64,000 nucleotides of DNA from Microbacterium suaedae. Its GTDB lineage: Bacteria; Actinomycetota; Actinomycetes; Actinomycetales; Microbacteriaceae. The notes under the pieces are model-generated. The model was not told the DNA's origin and ran no database searches. It saw only the letters and a program-made list of their open reading frames with translations. Location of the stretch: positions 806,001-870,000 of the forward strand of contig NZ_PNFD01000001.1 in assembly GCF_003254645.1 (NCBI RefSeq), in the 5' to 3' direction. Positions 46,908 to 56,159 of this stretch are shown one piece after another (positions within the stretch are counted from its first letter, which is position 1; each line of letters begins with the position of its first letter). A program made the translations under genes and the position numbers.

Positions 46908-48461
46908 TCAGGCGGAGGTGCCGTCGGGCGCGATCACCGCGCGCGCCGTCTTGAACATGATGACGGCGTCGGACATGAGGCTCCAGTTCTCGACGTACGC
47001 CAGATCGAGGCGCACCGTGTCGTCCCACGAGAGGCTCGAGCGCCCCGAGACCTGCCAGAGGCCCGTGATGCCGGGCTTGACGAGGAATCGGCGGTGCACG
47101 TGGTCGGCGTACTGCTCGACCTCGGTCGGCAGCGGCGGGCGCGGTCCGACGAGCGACATGGATCCGCCGATGACGTTGAATAGCTGGGGCAGCTCGTCGA
47201 GGCTGAAGCGGCGCATGAAGCGCCCGACGGAGGTGACGCGGGGATCGTCCTTCATCTTGAACAGGACCGCATTGCCCATGTCCTGCATATCGAGAAGCGA
47301 TTCGACTTGCTTTTCGGCGTCGACCACCATCGAGCGGAACTTGTACATGCGGAACCGGCGTCCGTGGCGGCCGATACGGGTCTGCCGGTACATGACAGGG
47401 CCGGGGGACGTGGTCGCGACGGCGAGCGCAAGAACGAGCATCACGGGCAGGGCGAGAAGCGCGAGCAGAAGGGACCCGCACAGATCGAGCATGCGCTTGA
47501 CGAAGCGCTGTCCCGGGGTGAAGCGGGGCGTCTCGACGTGCATGAGCGGCAGGCCGGAGACCGGCCGCGTATGAATGCGCGGGCCCGCCACGTCTGTGAT
47601 GCTCGGAGCCAGAACGAGGTGCTGGCTGCCGGCCTCGAGCGCCCAGGAGATGTCTTTCACTCGCGTCGGCCCGAGCCTGTCGGCACTCGTGATGACGACC
47701 GTGTCGGCCCCGACCGACGCCATCGTTGGGACGACGTCGTCGAGGCCGTCATAGAGGGGAACGCCGTCGAGGCTCTTCGACTCGCCCGGGCGCGAAGACA
47801 CGCACGCACCGACGACCTTGTAGCCCGCGCCGACGTGGCGCCGCAGCTCCCGCGCCGTTCGCTCGACGGATTCTCCCGTGCCGACGAGGAGGACGCGGGC
47901 GGCGTACTCTCCCCGCGATCGCTTCGCGCCGAGCCAGCGGCGCCAGAGCCACCGTTCGAGAACGAGCACGGCGACGCCGACGGGGAAGGCCAGCAGGAGG
48001 TAGCTGCGGGCGAGCTCCACGCGCGTCAGGAAGGCGATGATCGCGATGATTCCGAACAGCATGACGCTCGCGTCGAAGATCCGCTTGTACTCGATGGCAC
48101 CAACGCCGATGACGCGGTCGGAGCGCGTGTCGTTGAGGGCGAGGGCGATCATCCACGCGATGACGATGATTCCGGAGACGATCGTGTACGGCCATCCGCC
48201 GGAGCCGAGCCAGGTCGAGCTGCGGGCGACGTCCTCATCGAGGCCGAGGGCAAACACCTGGGTGCCGTACACAACGGCGAGCAGGACGCCGAGATCGGTC
48301 CAGCGCAGAAACATGGCGTACCGACGGCGCCAACCCATGCGGTCCTTCACGGAAGACGTTGACGTGGCCGAGACCTGCGCAGCGAGTGCGGAAGAGATCG
48401 TGGACGAGGGTCGACTGGCGCCCTGTCCGCGCACGTCTCCACGTGCGATCTCGGTTGTCAC
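46908..48461 (-). CDS. polyprenyl-phosphate hexose-1-phosphate transferase (WbaP/CpsE type)
   Basis: A 517-residue membrane enzyme that starts polymer assembly by moving sugar-1-phosphate to undecaprenyl phosphate. Four to five N-terminal helices are followed by a CoA-binding-like region (VLLVGTGESVERTARELRRH). A fifth helix (LLALLALPVMLVLALAVATT) and the C-terminal bacterial sugar transferase domain follow. Motifs: MYKFRSMVVDAE, SLDELPQLFNVIGGSMSLVG, PGITGLWQVSGRS. GTG 48461 has AGGACG upstream. Confidence 0.94.
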   Translation of the reverse strand: MTTEIARGDVRGQGASRPSSTISSALAAQVSATSTSSVKDRMGWRRRYAMFLRWTDLGVLLAVVYGTQVFALGLDEDVARSSTWLGSGGWPYTIVSGIIVIAWMIALALNDTRSDRVIGVGAIEYKRIFDASVMLFGIIAIIAFLTRVELARSYLLLAFPVGVAVLVLERWLWRRWLGAKRSRGEYAARVLLVGTGESVERTARELRRHVGAGYKVVGACVSSRPGESKSLDGVPLYDGLDDVVPTMASVGADTVVITSADRLGPTRVKDISWALEAGSQHLVLAPSITDVAGPRIHTRPVSGLPLMHVETPRFTPGQRFVKRMLDLCGSLLLALLALPVMLVLALAVATTSPGPVMYRQTRIGRHGRRFRMYKFRSMVVDAEKQVESLLDMQDMGNAVLFKMKDDPRVTSVGRFMRRFSLDELPQLFNVIGGSMSLVGPRPPLPTEVEQYADHVHRRFLVKPGITGLWQVSGRSSLSWDDTVRLDLAYVENWSLMSDAVIMFKTARAVIAPDGTSA

Positions 48462-48596
48462 TCCTGCACGTCCTGTCTCTCAGCCTGGGACCGCCGCAAG
48501 GATCTTACACCCACGCCTCACAACCGACCGGGCTCCTGGTCAGGCGTTTTCCCCACCCGGCACCGCCAACGATGAGGCGGACACCGCGCGCCATTC

Positions 48597-48602
48597 TAGA
48601 CT
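48597..48602 (+). promoter_or_regulatory. -10 box of leaderless glycosyltransferase gene
   Basis: TAGACT ends 6 nt before the GTG start at 48609. No ribosome site precedes that start. The same hexamer precedes the HIT gene. Confidence 0.5.
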
Positions 48603-48608
48603 GACGTC

Positions 48609-49766
48609 GTGTCGACCTCGAATCCGCCGCTCCTCGTCGCGCACGTCGCGCACACGACGGAACGGGGCGGGGCCGAGATCGCGCTCGCGCGGCTTCTCTC
48701 GCATCCTGCGAGGGCTTGGCAGGCGCGTCTCGCGCTTCCGACCGACTCTTCCCTCGGTGTCTTCGCAGGCCTCGACGACGTCGACATCTCGCGCGCCGGG
48801 CGTCCCCAGCGGCCCGGCGCAGCCTCGGCCTCGCCGATCGCGGCGACGCGATTCGCGGGAGCTCTCGTTCGACAGGCCGGGGCTCTGCGCCGCAGCGGCG
48901 CCCTGCACGGAGCCGATGTCGTGCACGCGAACTCGACGCGCGCGGCCGCCTATGCGGCCCTTGCCCTCCGAGGGCGGACGACGCCTCTTATCGTGCATCT
49001 GCGCGACCGCATCGAGCGCGACGCAATCGGCTCGGCCGGCGCCCTGCTGTTCCGCCGCGTCGTGGTGCCACGGGCGACCGGATTCGTCGCGAATTCGGCG
49101 TCGACGGCGCGCACCGTGAGCCCCCTCGCGCGCGCAGACCAGTTCGTCGAGGTCGTGCCGAGCCCCATCGGCATGAGCCGCGCCGTGCACTCCGCACCGC
49201 GTCCGGACGGCCCCGTGCGCATCGGCATGGTGGCACGATTGTCGCCGTGGAAGGGGCAAGAAGAGCTCCTGCGCGCCTTCGCGCGCGCAGGCCTCTCCGG
49301 GCGCGCGACGCTGACGCTCGTCGGCGGTACCTCCTTCGGCAGCGAGGAGTTTGCGCGTCGCCTCGCCGGCCTTGCCCGAGAGCTCGGTGTCGCAGGCGAT
49401 GTCACGTTCGCGGGGCACGAAGACGAGGTGCGGGGGCGTATCGACGCCCTCGACGTCTGCGTGCAGTACTCCACGCGCCCCGAGCCTCTCGGACAGAACG
49501 TGCTGCAGTACCTCGCGCGCGGGCGGACCGTCGTCGCCTCAAACGAGGGCGGGCCCGCCGAGTGGATCCGTGACGGCGAGAACGGCGTGCTCGTTCCTCC
49601 GCGCGACGTGGCCGCCCTCGCGAAGGCGCTGCGCCGCTTGGTCGATGACGCCGCTCTGCGCGGACGCCTTGCCGACGCGGCGCGCACCGACGAGCGGATC
49701 CCCTCCGATGAGACGATCGTGCGCGCTCACGAGCGCGTGTTCGCCCGTGCCGCCGGCCGCCACTGA
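48609..49766 (+). CDS. family 4 glycosyltransferase
   Basis: A 385-residue GT-B retaining enzyme. It opens LLVAHVAHTTERGGAEIALA, and the C-terminal half has IGMVARLSPWKGQEELLRAF and the donor-binding EGGPAEWIRDGENGVLVPP. The GTG start is probably leaderless. Its last 40 bp overlap, antisense, the end of the next gene. Confidence 0.88.
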   Translation: MSTSNPPLLVAHVAHTTERGGAEIALARLLSHPARAWQARLALPTDSSLGVFAGLDDVDISRAGRPQRPGAASASPIAATRFAGALVRQAGALRRSGALHGADVVHANSTRAAAYAALALRGRTTPLIVHLRDRIERDAIGSAGALLFRRVVVPRATGFVANSASTARTVSPLARADQFVEVVPSPIGMSRAVHSAPRPDGPVRIGMVARLSPWKGQEELLRAFARAGLSGRATLTLVGGTSFGSEEFARRLAGLARELGVAGDVTFAGHEDEVRGRIDALDVCVQYSTRPEPLGQNVLQYLARGRTVVASNEGGPAEWIRDGENGVLVPPRDVAALAKALRRLVDDAALRGRLADAARTDERIPSDETIVRAHERVFARAAGRH

Positions 49767-51799
49767 TCCCCCACGAGCTCGCGGCGCACGTCTGCCAGCT
49801 CGTCAACGGCCCGCGCGTACGCCGCAGCGCTGTCGCTCGCACACGCGAGAAGTGTGTCATCGTCGAGCTCCGCGATGCGCACCGGCAGCTCACCCGCCTG
49901 CACAGTGGCCCACGGCAGCCCGAGTGCGTCGAGGTGGCGCGAGAGCTTCGGGGTCGCCGCCTCGACCCACGCCAGGGGGACGACCCCTTCCGTGAACGCG
50001 AGAAGGAGGACGTGCAGACGATCGCTGAGCACGGCGCGCATGCCAGCGTACTCGCGGCGCAGCGTTCCCTCCTGCGCAAGATGCGTGGTCGCGTCATCGA
50101 ATGGGACGGCCCTGGCACCGAGATCCGCTGCGAGCTGTCGAGCGCGGGCGGAATCGCGGCGCACCTGCGCGAACGTGACGATCTCGAGGCCGAGGCGATC
50201 CGCCGTCTCGCGCACCGCGCGGATCCACGCGGGGCTCGGATACGGACGATCCGCCCGCAAGGAGACGCCCAGCGTGCTCTGCGACACCGCGACACCGCTC
50301 GTGGGGAGCCCGAGCGCCCAATCGGGCATCGACGGCGCGGGCTCGAACACGCGAGCGGTCTCGTCGTCTCGCCACCGCACGAGATCCGCCATACGGAAGA
50401 GCCGTCGGAACAACCAGGTCACGCCGCGACGTGGCGACGGCACGGCGGCGCCGAGCCAGACGATCGCGCCGCCCCGGCGATGGAAGCGCCGCAGAGCGGG
50501 CAGGATCCGCAGGAGACGCACGGTATACCCGCCCGAGAAGCTGAATTCACCGGCGTTGATCGCCAGCGTCGCCGGTCCGCGTCGAGCCGCGGAGACCGCG
50601 TCGCGGAGCCAGGCGGTGAGGCTCGAGGTGACGCGGTCGCCGTCCGCGAGCCCGAGAGCCGCGACGAAATCGTCGGACGCGTCGTCGACGTAGGCGACGA
50701 GGGGGCCTCGTGCGCGAAGAGCGTCGGCGTACTCACGACGCAGGGCGGTGTCGCCGACGTTGTCGTCCTGCCCCCACAGCCACGCGAACACCGTTTCGTC
50801 TGCGTCGCGGCCCACGGCCGTCCGGTACGCGGCCGCGTGTGCCGCGCCCACGCGATCCCATGACCGCGCCGACAGATCGGGCGGATCCGAAGGCAGCTCG
50901 CGAGAACGCTCGAATGCCGTCCGCAGATCATTGGCCGTGAGGTCGCCCGAGAACGTGTGCACCCATCCGTCCCCGATCTCCTCGCGCAGCGCCCGGGCCG
51001 TCGAACCGTCTGGCACGAGCACGGGTCGGCCGAGCGAGAGCGCGACGAGCACGGCGCCAGAGCTGTGCATCTCGCGATACGGCAGCACGATGAGCTGCGC
51101 GCTCGTGACCTCGTCGACGAGGTCTGCGTCGCGCAGGAAGCCGAATCGGCGGGTGATGCGCGCGTCGTGCTGCGCCGCTTCGTCGACCCGCCCCGCGAGG
51201 GCGTCATCGATCGGGTTTCCGACGATGCGGAGCGCACCGGGCATATCCGCCTCCGCGTAGCGGTCGAGGAGCGCATCGATTCCCTTGTAGGGCCGGATGA
51301 GGCCGAAGAAGAGGACACGTCCGTTGACGCGCTCGGCCCGAGGAATGCCCGCGAACGGCTGCACGTAGCTGCCGTGCGGGATGTCGGCGACGGGTGCGGG
51401 GGCAACGCGATCGGGCTCGGGCACGAGATGGATCTCGACGCGCGTCATTCGTTCGAACGCGCGCGTGATGCGGCGCAGCCGCCACGAGACGCGCGCATCG
51501 TGCGGTGCGTGATTGTGCAACGTGGAGACGACGGGCGTGCGCGTCAACCGCAGGCGCAGCACCAGCAGGAGCGTCAGCAGCGACTTCACGATGCCGCGCG
51601 CCCCCGCGCCCCCGGCAAGCCCCTCGGGCCAGTGCAGGTGGAAGAGGTCGTACCGCCCGAACAGGGCGTGGCGCCACGTGAAGAAGACGACGTGGATCTC
51701 GTCTGAGGCGACGGCGGCCATGTGGTCGGCGTACTTCGTCTCGCCGGGCGCGGAGGCTCGGGTCGAATGGAGCACTGTCAGCGCGCGCTCACGGGGCAT
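49727..51799 (-). CDS. GT4 glycosyltransferase fused to polysaccharide pyruvyl transferase domain
   Basis: A 690-residue protein with two domains. Residues 1-340 are a GT-B glycosyltransferase (FHLHWPEGLAGGAGARGIVK, GRVLFFGLIRPYKGIDALLD, IVLPYREMHSSGAVLVALSL). From about 350 (FAWLWGQDDNVGDTALRREY) to the end is a polysaccharide-pyruvyl-transferase-like domain with MRAVLSDRLHVLLLAFTEGV. The frame is open 60 codons upstream, but ATG 51799 has GGAG and the homology begins there. One protein could thus add a sugar and then a ketal pyruvate, or the second domain may be a sugar transferase in disguise. Confidence 0.8.
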   Translation of the reverse strand: MPRERALTVLHSTRASAPGETKYADHMAAVASDEIHVVFFTWRHALFGRYDLFHLHWPEGLAGGAGARGIVKSLLTLLLVLRLRLTRTPVVSTLHNHAPHDARVSWRLRRITRAFERMTRVEIHLVPEPDRVAPAPVADIPHGSYVQPFAGIPRAERVNGRVLFFGLIRPYKGIDALLDRYAEADMPGALRIVGNPIDDALAGRVDEAAQHDARITRRFGFLRDADLVDEVTSAQLIVLPYREMHSSGAVLVALSLGRPVLVPDGSTARALREEIGDGWVHTFSGDLTANDLRTAFERSRELPSDPPDLSARSWDRVGAAHAAAYRTAVGRDADETVFAWLWGQDDNVGDTALRREYADALRARGPLVAYVDDASDDFVAALGLADGDRVTSSLTAWLRDAVSAARRGPATLAINAGEFSFSGGYTVRLLRILPALRRFHRRGGAIVWLGAAVPSPRRGVTWLFRRLFRMADLVRWRDDETARVFEPAPSMPDWALGLPTSGVAVSQSTLGVSLRADRPYPSPAWIRAVRETADRLGLEIVTFAQVRRDSARARQLAADLGARAVPFDDATTHLAQEGTLRREYAGMRAVLSDRLHVLLLAFTEGVVPLAWVEAATPKLSRHLDALGLPWATVQAGELPVRIAELDDDTLLACASDSAAAYARAVDELADVRRELVGDQWRPAARANTRS

Positions 51800-52065
51800 C
51801 GAACATTCTCCACTCGCATTCACATTTCGACTCGCCCTGGCGCGCCCGGAGAGCTGCTGACAGAAATCAAGCCAGCCTGGCGGCCGACCGGTCGTGTGCG
51901 AGCGTAGTCGAAGTCGCATCGGCCAAGGACTACGCTGAGATCGATCACCCTCGGGCCGGAATGCTCTATATGAGGCCATCGGCAGGCGCGACGCGTGAGA
52001 CGCATCGCGTGCCTGCGATGAAGATCACGGCACCGCGTCATTTCAAGCGAGCAGGAGTAGCTCTC

Positions 52066-52302
52066 ATGTCCCAAGAAGCACGTCAGGAGTTGCGCAAGGT
52101 GAACGCGCGTATCAAGGAGCTTCGCGCGTCGATGAAGTCTGCACGCGAGACGATCAAGTCGGCGAAGGAAGAGCTGGCGCAGCTCCGGCCACAGAAGGCA
52201 CGTCTGCGGGAACAGCTTCCGGCGGAGACCGGCCGAAAGGCGGCGCGGAAGGCGGCACGCGCGAACTCGTCGATGGGCCAGGTTCCCCCGGCGGCGGCCT
52301 GA
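52066..52302 (+). CDS. small coiled-coil protein, unknown
   Basis: A 78-residue, very charged protein not recognised. ELRKVNARIKELRASMKSAR and EELAQLRPQKARLREQ form one long coiled coil; the tail is basic and Ala-rich. The ATG has AGGAG upstream, which supports the start. It could be a small structural or scaffold protein. Confidence 0.6.
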   Translation: MSQEARQELRKVNARIKELRASMKSARETIKSAKEELAQLRPQKARLREQLPAETGRKAARKAARANSSMGQVPPAAA

Positions 52303-52327
52303 CGCGTCAACGGGATCGCTCCGACGC

Positions 52328-52350
52328 GACGCACCGGTTTCGGTGTCGTC
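52328..52350. terminator. hairpin between convergent genes
   Basis: GACGCACCG (52328-52336) pairs with CGGTG and CGTC (52341-52350), with one bulged T and a GTTT loop. It sits between the converging 78-residue gene and the sulfotransferase-like gene. Confidence 0.45.
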
Positions 52351-52409
52351 ACACTGATAGCGACGCGTCTTCACCGTCGGCGGTGTCGCCGCACGGAGAG
52401 AACTTGGCA

Positions 52410-54248
52410 TCAAAGCAGGTGGTCTCCCACCATGGCCGCGATGCCAGCAATTGCCCGCGCCATCGAGTCGGGCCGGTTGGTGTCGCCAGATCGTCTCGCA
52501 CGCATGCCCCCCATCGCGCCCGTCCCGATCACGGCGAGCCGTTCGAATGGCCGCAGGAACGTATCGGCGAGGGATTCGTTGAGTTCACGAATGAGGAGCA
52601 GATCGGGCTGCTTGAGAGGGTGACTATTCCCGGGAGCCAATCTCAGGGGCGCGGGGTGGTCCTGAAGCGTCTTGCGAATGGCGTCCTCGTCGTCTGAGCG
52701 AATAACCGAGAAGTCCGCTGTCTGGTCTGCGATCGCGGCGAAGAGCGCGTCACCGTCGACCGACCAATCAGGGAAGCCCCGCGTCTCCCCCAACGCGAGG
52801 GCTTGCTCCCAGAGTGCACGCTCAGCGTCGGCGTCGGCCGTGATGATGACCATGGGATCGTTCAACGCGCGAAAGACGCACTCGCGCAGACCGGGATCGA
52901 TGAGGGCGTACCCCTCGACCCCCACCCACCGCGCTGTGCGCGACGAAGCGACAACACGAGCAACGCCTCCGACGAGAGCCGGGGCGCCTGCGCGAGGAGT
53001 GGAGGGACGGATGCGATCGATTACGCGCGTGAAACTCAGGTCGATGTGCAGGACATCGCGCCCACGTCGCGCGTCGCGCGCTTCCTGGCCCAACGGGTGC
53101 GGGTCAGGGGCTGCGCGGTCGAAGTCGACGCCTCGACCGAGGGCCGCCGACACGGCCCCCCGGAGCATAGACACTGCCATCGCCACGCGATCCTCGGCGC
53201 TCAGGCGCGAGGCGGCGGGCGCCGCCGTCGGCGATTGGAAGTGGTCGCCGGCGCCGACGACATCGATGCCGTTCGCTACGGCCGCGTCGACGAAGGTGCG
53301 CGCTTTCGACGCCAGTTGGGCGGCGTACTTCGGGGGGACGACCAGGGGGCCGCTGCAATCGCCCGAATCTCCGTGGCCTCGCAACGCCGCAACCGCCCCG
53401 TTGCGTATGACGCGATCGTATGCGTCACGCCTGACGCCCGCTCGCCTCGCCGCCCTGTTCACGCGACGGACCAGACCTGTCTCGGCGGACGTCAGCGCCC
53501 GAGGAACGTCGTTCTCGTTCAGTGCATCCGGTTGGAGAAGGCCGGCCGGGAGTCCGAGCATCGTCTCGAACATGTCGGGGACAACGGCCGGATTGTCGGC
53601 GTCGGCGAGGACGACGTGCACCTGCGCGGGGCCGATGATCCGCGTCCAGCGCACGATCTGCGTCGCGAGGTCGTACTCTTCGGGGACAACAGATCGGCGC
53701 TTGTCACTCCGATCTTCCAGCTCGACCGCCCGGGAGAGCCACTTGGCATAGGGCCCGGCATGACCGCTCAGAACGCGCTGCTGCCAGAGCCACGGCAGAA
53801 GGGAACCTGGACGCCTTGCGGTGATGACGACGTGCAGGCGGCCCCCAAGTTCGTCGGCGAATCGCCGGGCCGCATCGTCATCACACGCCGCGATGTGTTC
53901 GTCGCTGATGAGCGCGCGCTTGCGCGGATGCATCTCGATCTCGCTTCGCAACGCGTCCCACACAGCCAGCGTGCGATTCGCGCGCCACGCTGGCGAAGAG
54001 GGCCCGATGAGCGCTGAGGTCGCCGCACTGTGGTCAAGGTCGGCCCCGGGGTACACGACGCCGTTTTCGAGAAGGACTTCCCGGCGCGCAGCGGCGGCCT
54101 TGCGAATGTCGACCACTGCGGCATCCGGCTGACCTATGTGGAGAAGCCGAGCCCCCTCGGGAAGCACGCTCGCGGCAGCTATCGCACGATCTCCCGGTCC
54201 CGCGGTGGCGTCTCCGGTCGGAGGCACATTCGCGGTCTCGTTCGGCAC
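52410..54248 (-). CDS. sulfotransferase-like protein with degenerate P-loop
   Basis: A 612-residue protein I place near actinobacterial sulfotransferase-like families. Those open LLHIGAPKTGTT and continue GVLYPG. Here it reads LLHIGQPDAAVVDIRKAAAA, then NGVVYPGADLDHS, so the PAPS-binding P-loop is lost. LHVVITARRPGSLLPWLWQQ matches the usual HVVLTVRDP region. The C-terminal half (from about 280) has no family I can name. GTG 54248 stands 7 nt after TAGGAT, a leaderless start. It lies 50 bp downstream of a glycosyltransferase gene on the same strand. Confidence 0.55.
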   Translation of the reverse strand: MPNETANVPPTGDATAGPGDRAIAAASVLPEGARLLHIGQPDAAVVDIRKAAAARREVLLENGVVYPGADLDHSAATSALIGPSSPAWRANRTLAVWDALRSEIEMHPRKRALISDEHIAACDDDAARRFADELGGRLHVVITARRPGSLLPWLWQQRVLSGHAGPYAKWLSRAVELEDRSDKRRSVVPEEYDLATQIVRWTRIIGPAQVHVVLADADNPAVVPDMFETMLGLPAGLLQPDALNENDVPRALTSAETGLVRRVNRAARRAGVRRDAYDRVIRNGAVAALRGHGDSGDCSGPLVVPPKYAAQLASKARTFVDAAVANGIDVVGAGDHFQSPTAAPAASRLSAEDRVAMAVSMLRGAVSAALGRGVDFDRAAPDPHPLGQEARDARRGRDVLHIDLSFTRVIDRIRPSTPRAGAPALVGGVARVVASSRTARWVGVEGYALIDPGLRECVFRALNDPMVIITADADAERALWEQALALGETRGFPDWSVDGDALFAAIADQTADFSVIRSDDEDAIRKTLQDHPAPLRLAPGNSHPLKQPDLLLIRELNESLADTFLRPFERLAVIGTGAMGGMRARRSGDTNRPDSMARAIAGIAAMVGDHLL

Positions 54249-54255
54249 GCGTGCG

Positions 54256-54261
54256 ATCCTA
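54256..54261 (-). promoter_or_regulatory. -10 box of leaderless sulfotransferase-like gene
   Basis: TAGGAT (minus strand) ends 7 nt before GTG 54248. It would give an mRNA starting at or near the start codon. Confidence 0.45.
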
Positions 54262-54298
54262 TCGCGGCGGGATCGCGCCGATTGCAACCATCCGGCCG

Positions 54299-56053
54299 TC
54301 AGACGTGCGCTTCAAGGGCCCGGCGCGCCTCGGCATGGAACCGAAGGATCTCGGTGTCGAGGACGATCGTCTCCGCTGCGATCACGTCGTCCTTCAGGCT
54401 AAAGATGCTGACGCGCGGGTCTCTCGCCAGGTCGAGAATGTCGGCCCGGACGCGTGCAGATGGGGCGAGACGGGGCGAATCGACCTGCAGGAGCGCCACA
54501 TTCGCCCCGCCGGCGATCCGCGCCCGGATCCCGCCCGTGTCGAGGGCATCGTCGCGAAAGTCCCCCGCGAACAGCACATCAACGGCGACGCTTCGCTCAC
54601 CACCCTGACGGGAGCCGCACAAGTCCGCGGGGACCGAGAACGGACGCGTGCTCCGATCGTCGACAGGAAGGTGCGGCGCCCGGCCGGCGACGATCTCGGA
54701 TGCGTGCCAGCGCGAGTAAGAATCGCGATACCAACGACGCCGAGCGTCCATGTATCCGTGATGAAACTCTCCCGCGCTCAGGGAATCCCAACGCACGCGG
54801 TAAAAGGCATGCGGAACCCGCCCGACCACGGGAATCCTCCGCGCGGTCCACGCCCTGATCCGATCGTTGAACTCGGCGTCAGCCGAACGGTTCAGGACAT
54901 CCCAGAACCCGATCACGTCGAACGCCGAACGCCTCACCATGAGTGACGAGAGCGCGTGCTGCGTCCATACCGGATTGCCGTTGATCCGCCCGAACTGCAT
55001 GTCATCAGACGCACGGACGGCATTCACCATGTTCGCGACCTCGTCGGGGTTCTGCTCAAGGTGGTCCACCTGGCGTTCGATCTTGCGCGGATGGGACCAG
55101 TCATCGTCGTCGTGGACCGTCACGTACGCGCCTCGCGTATACTCGGACACCGCGATGTTTCGAGCGAGGTAGGGCCCGGCGTTCTCCGGCAGGTGCACGA
55201 TCTCGATCCGTGGGTCGCGTTCCCGCCATGCATCGAGGGATGCGGCGGTCTCTGGAGATGACGCGTCATCCACAATGAGGATCTGAAGTGATCGGTGCGA
55301 CTGGGCAAGGAGCGATTCGACCGCCGTCGCCAGACGCGATCCGGGTTCGTAGGTCGGAATGATGACCGTCACGAGGGGGCCATCGCCACGCGTCTGCGCG
55401 GGCACGCTCGACACACGATCGAACGGGTCGTCCTCGCCAGGGCGCAAGGTGATGGTGTCGAGCCCGTCCGACGCCAGCATCGTGTTGACGTGCGCCTGCC
55501 ACGGTTCGATCGACCGTCCGCCGGAAAACGGGTTTACGGCATTCGCGCGAAGCAGGTGCTGCTGTGCGGCGTCGTCGCGTGCGATGTGCAGCGTGTCGAT
55601 GAACTCATCCAGGTCCTCCTCCGTCTCCGACCGTTCGACGATCATCTCGATCAGACGGAAGCGCGCTTCCTTTCCGGCATCGCGTACGCCGACGCCGTCG
55701 ATGAGCGCTCGGACAAGCACAATCGCGTCGTCGGCGTCGGTCGGCCCCTCCGGCTGATCGGCGAGAAGCGTGGCGAGGTTCCGCAGGGCCGTCCGTTCGT
55801 ACCGAGTACGGAAACGGCGCACCGGAACCGTCCCGGACAGCGCCTCCACGAGTTCCGCACGTCGACAGCGCCCGTGTGATGCGGCGAGCGCCAGCACGTC
55901 TCGTCCCTCGGCGATACCGTTCACGTTCAGGTAGGCGAAGAGCTCATCGGCCCTGCGCACATAGGGTCGCTCCGTCGCCGGGAGTCGCAGAGTTCGAGCC
56001 CCACGTTTCAGACGAGCGAAGAGATTCTGAAGCGTGTGGCGCATAGTCTCCAT
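54299..56053 (-). CDS. family 2 glycosyltransferase with helical N-terminus
   Basis: About 584 residues. Residues 1-220 are a helical region without known motif. The GT2 domain follows: VTVIIPTYEPGSRLATAVES, ILIVDDASSP, and VTVHDDDDWSHPRKIERQVD with the metal-binding aspartates. A C-terminal region of about 140 residues is unassigned. Start could be ATG 56053 or 56044, the latter with GGAG 3 nt upstream. It is divergent from the GT29-GT4 gene, sharing a 105-bp promoter region. Confidence 0.8.
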   Translation of the reverse strand: METMRHTLQNLFARLKRGARTLRLPATERPYVRRADELFAYLNVNGIAEGRDVLALAASHGRCRRAELVEALSGTVPVRRFRTRYERTALRNLATLLADQPEGPTDADDAIVLVRALIDGVGVRDAGKEARFRLIEMIVERSETEEDLDEFIDTLHIARDDAAQQHLLRANAVNPFSGGRSIEPWQAHVNTMLASDGLDTITLRPGEDDPFDRVSSVPAQTRGDGPLVTVIIPTYEPGSRLATAVESLLAQSHRSLQILIVDDASSPETAASLDAWRERDPRIEIVHLPENAGPYLARNIAVSEYTRGAYVTVHDDDDWSHPRKIERQVDHLEQNPDEVANMVNAVRASDDMQFGRINGNPVWTQHALSSLMVRRSAFDVIGFWDVLNRSADAEFNDRIRAWTARRIPVVGRVPHAFYRVRWDSLSAGEFHHGYMDARRRWYRDSYSRWHASEIVAGRAPHLPVDDRSTRPFSVPADLCGSRQGGERSVAVDVLFAGDFRDDALDTGGIRARIAGGANVALLQVDSPRLAPSARVRADILDLARDPRVSIFSLKDDVIAAETIVLDTEILRFHAEARRALEAHV

Positions 56054-56159
56054 GCATACCACGCGGTCGGAATCCGAGAGTCGCTCCCCCGACTGCATAG
56101 GATCGAGGGGCAGCCGCCTCAGGGCAGGCCCCGATCGCTCCCGTCACGCTATGAGGCCC

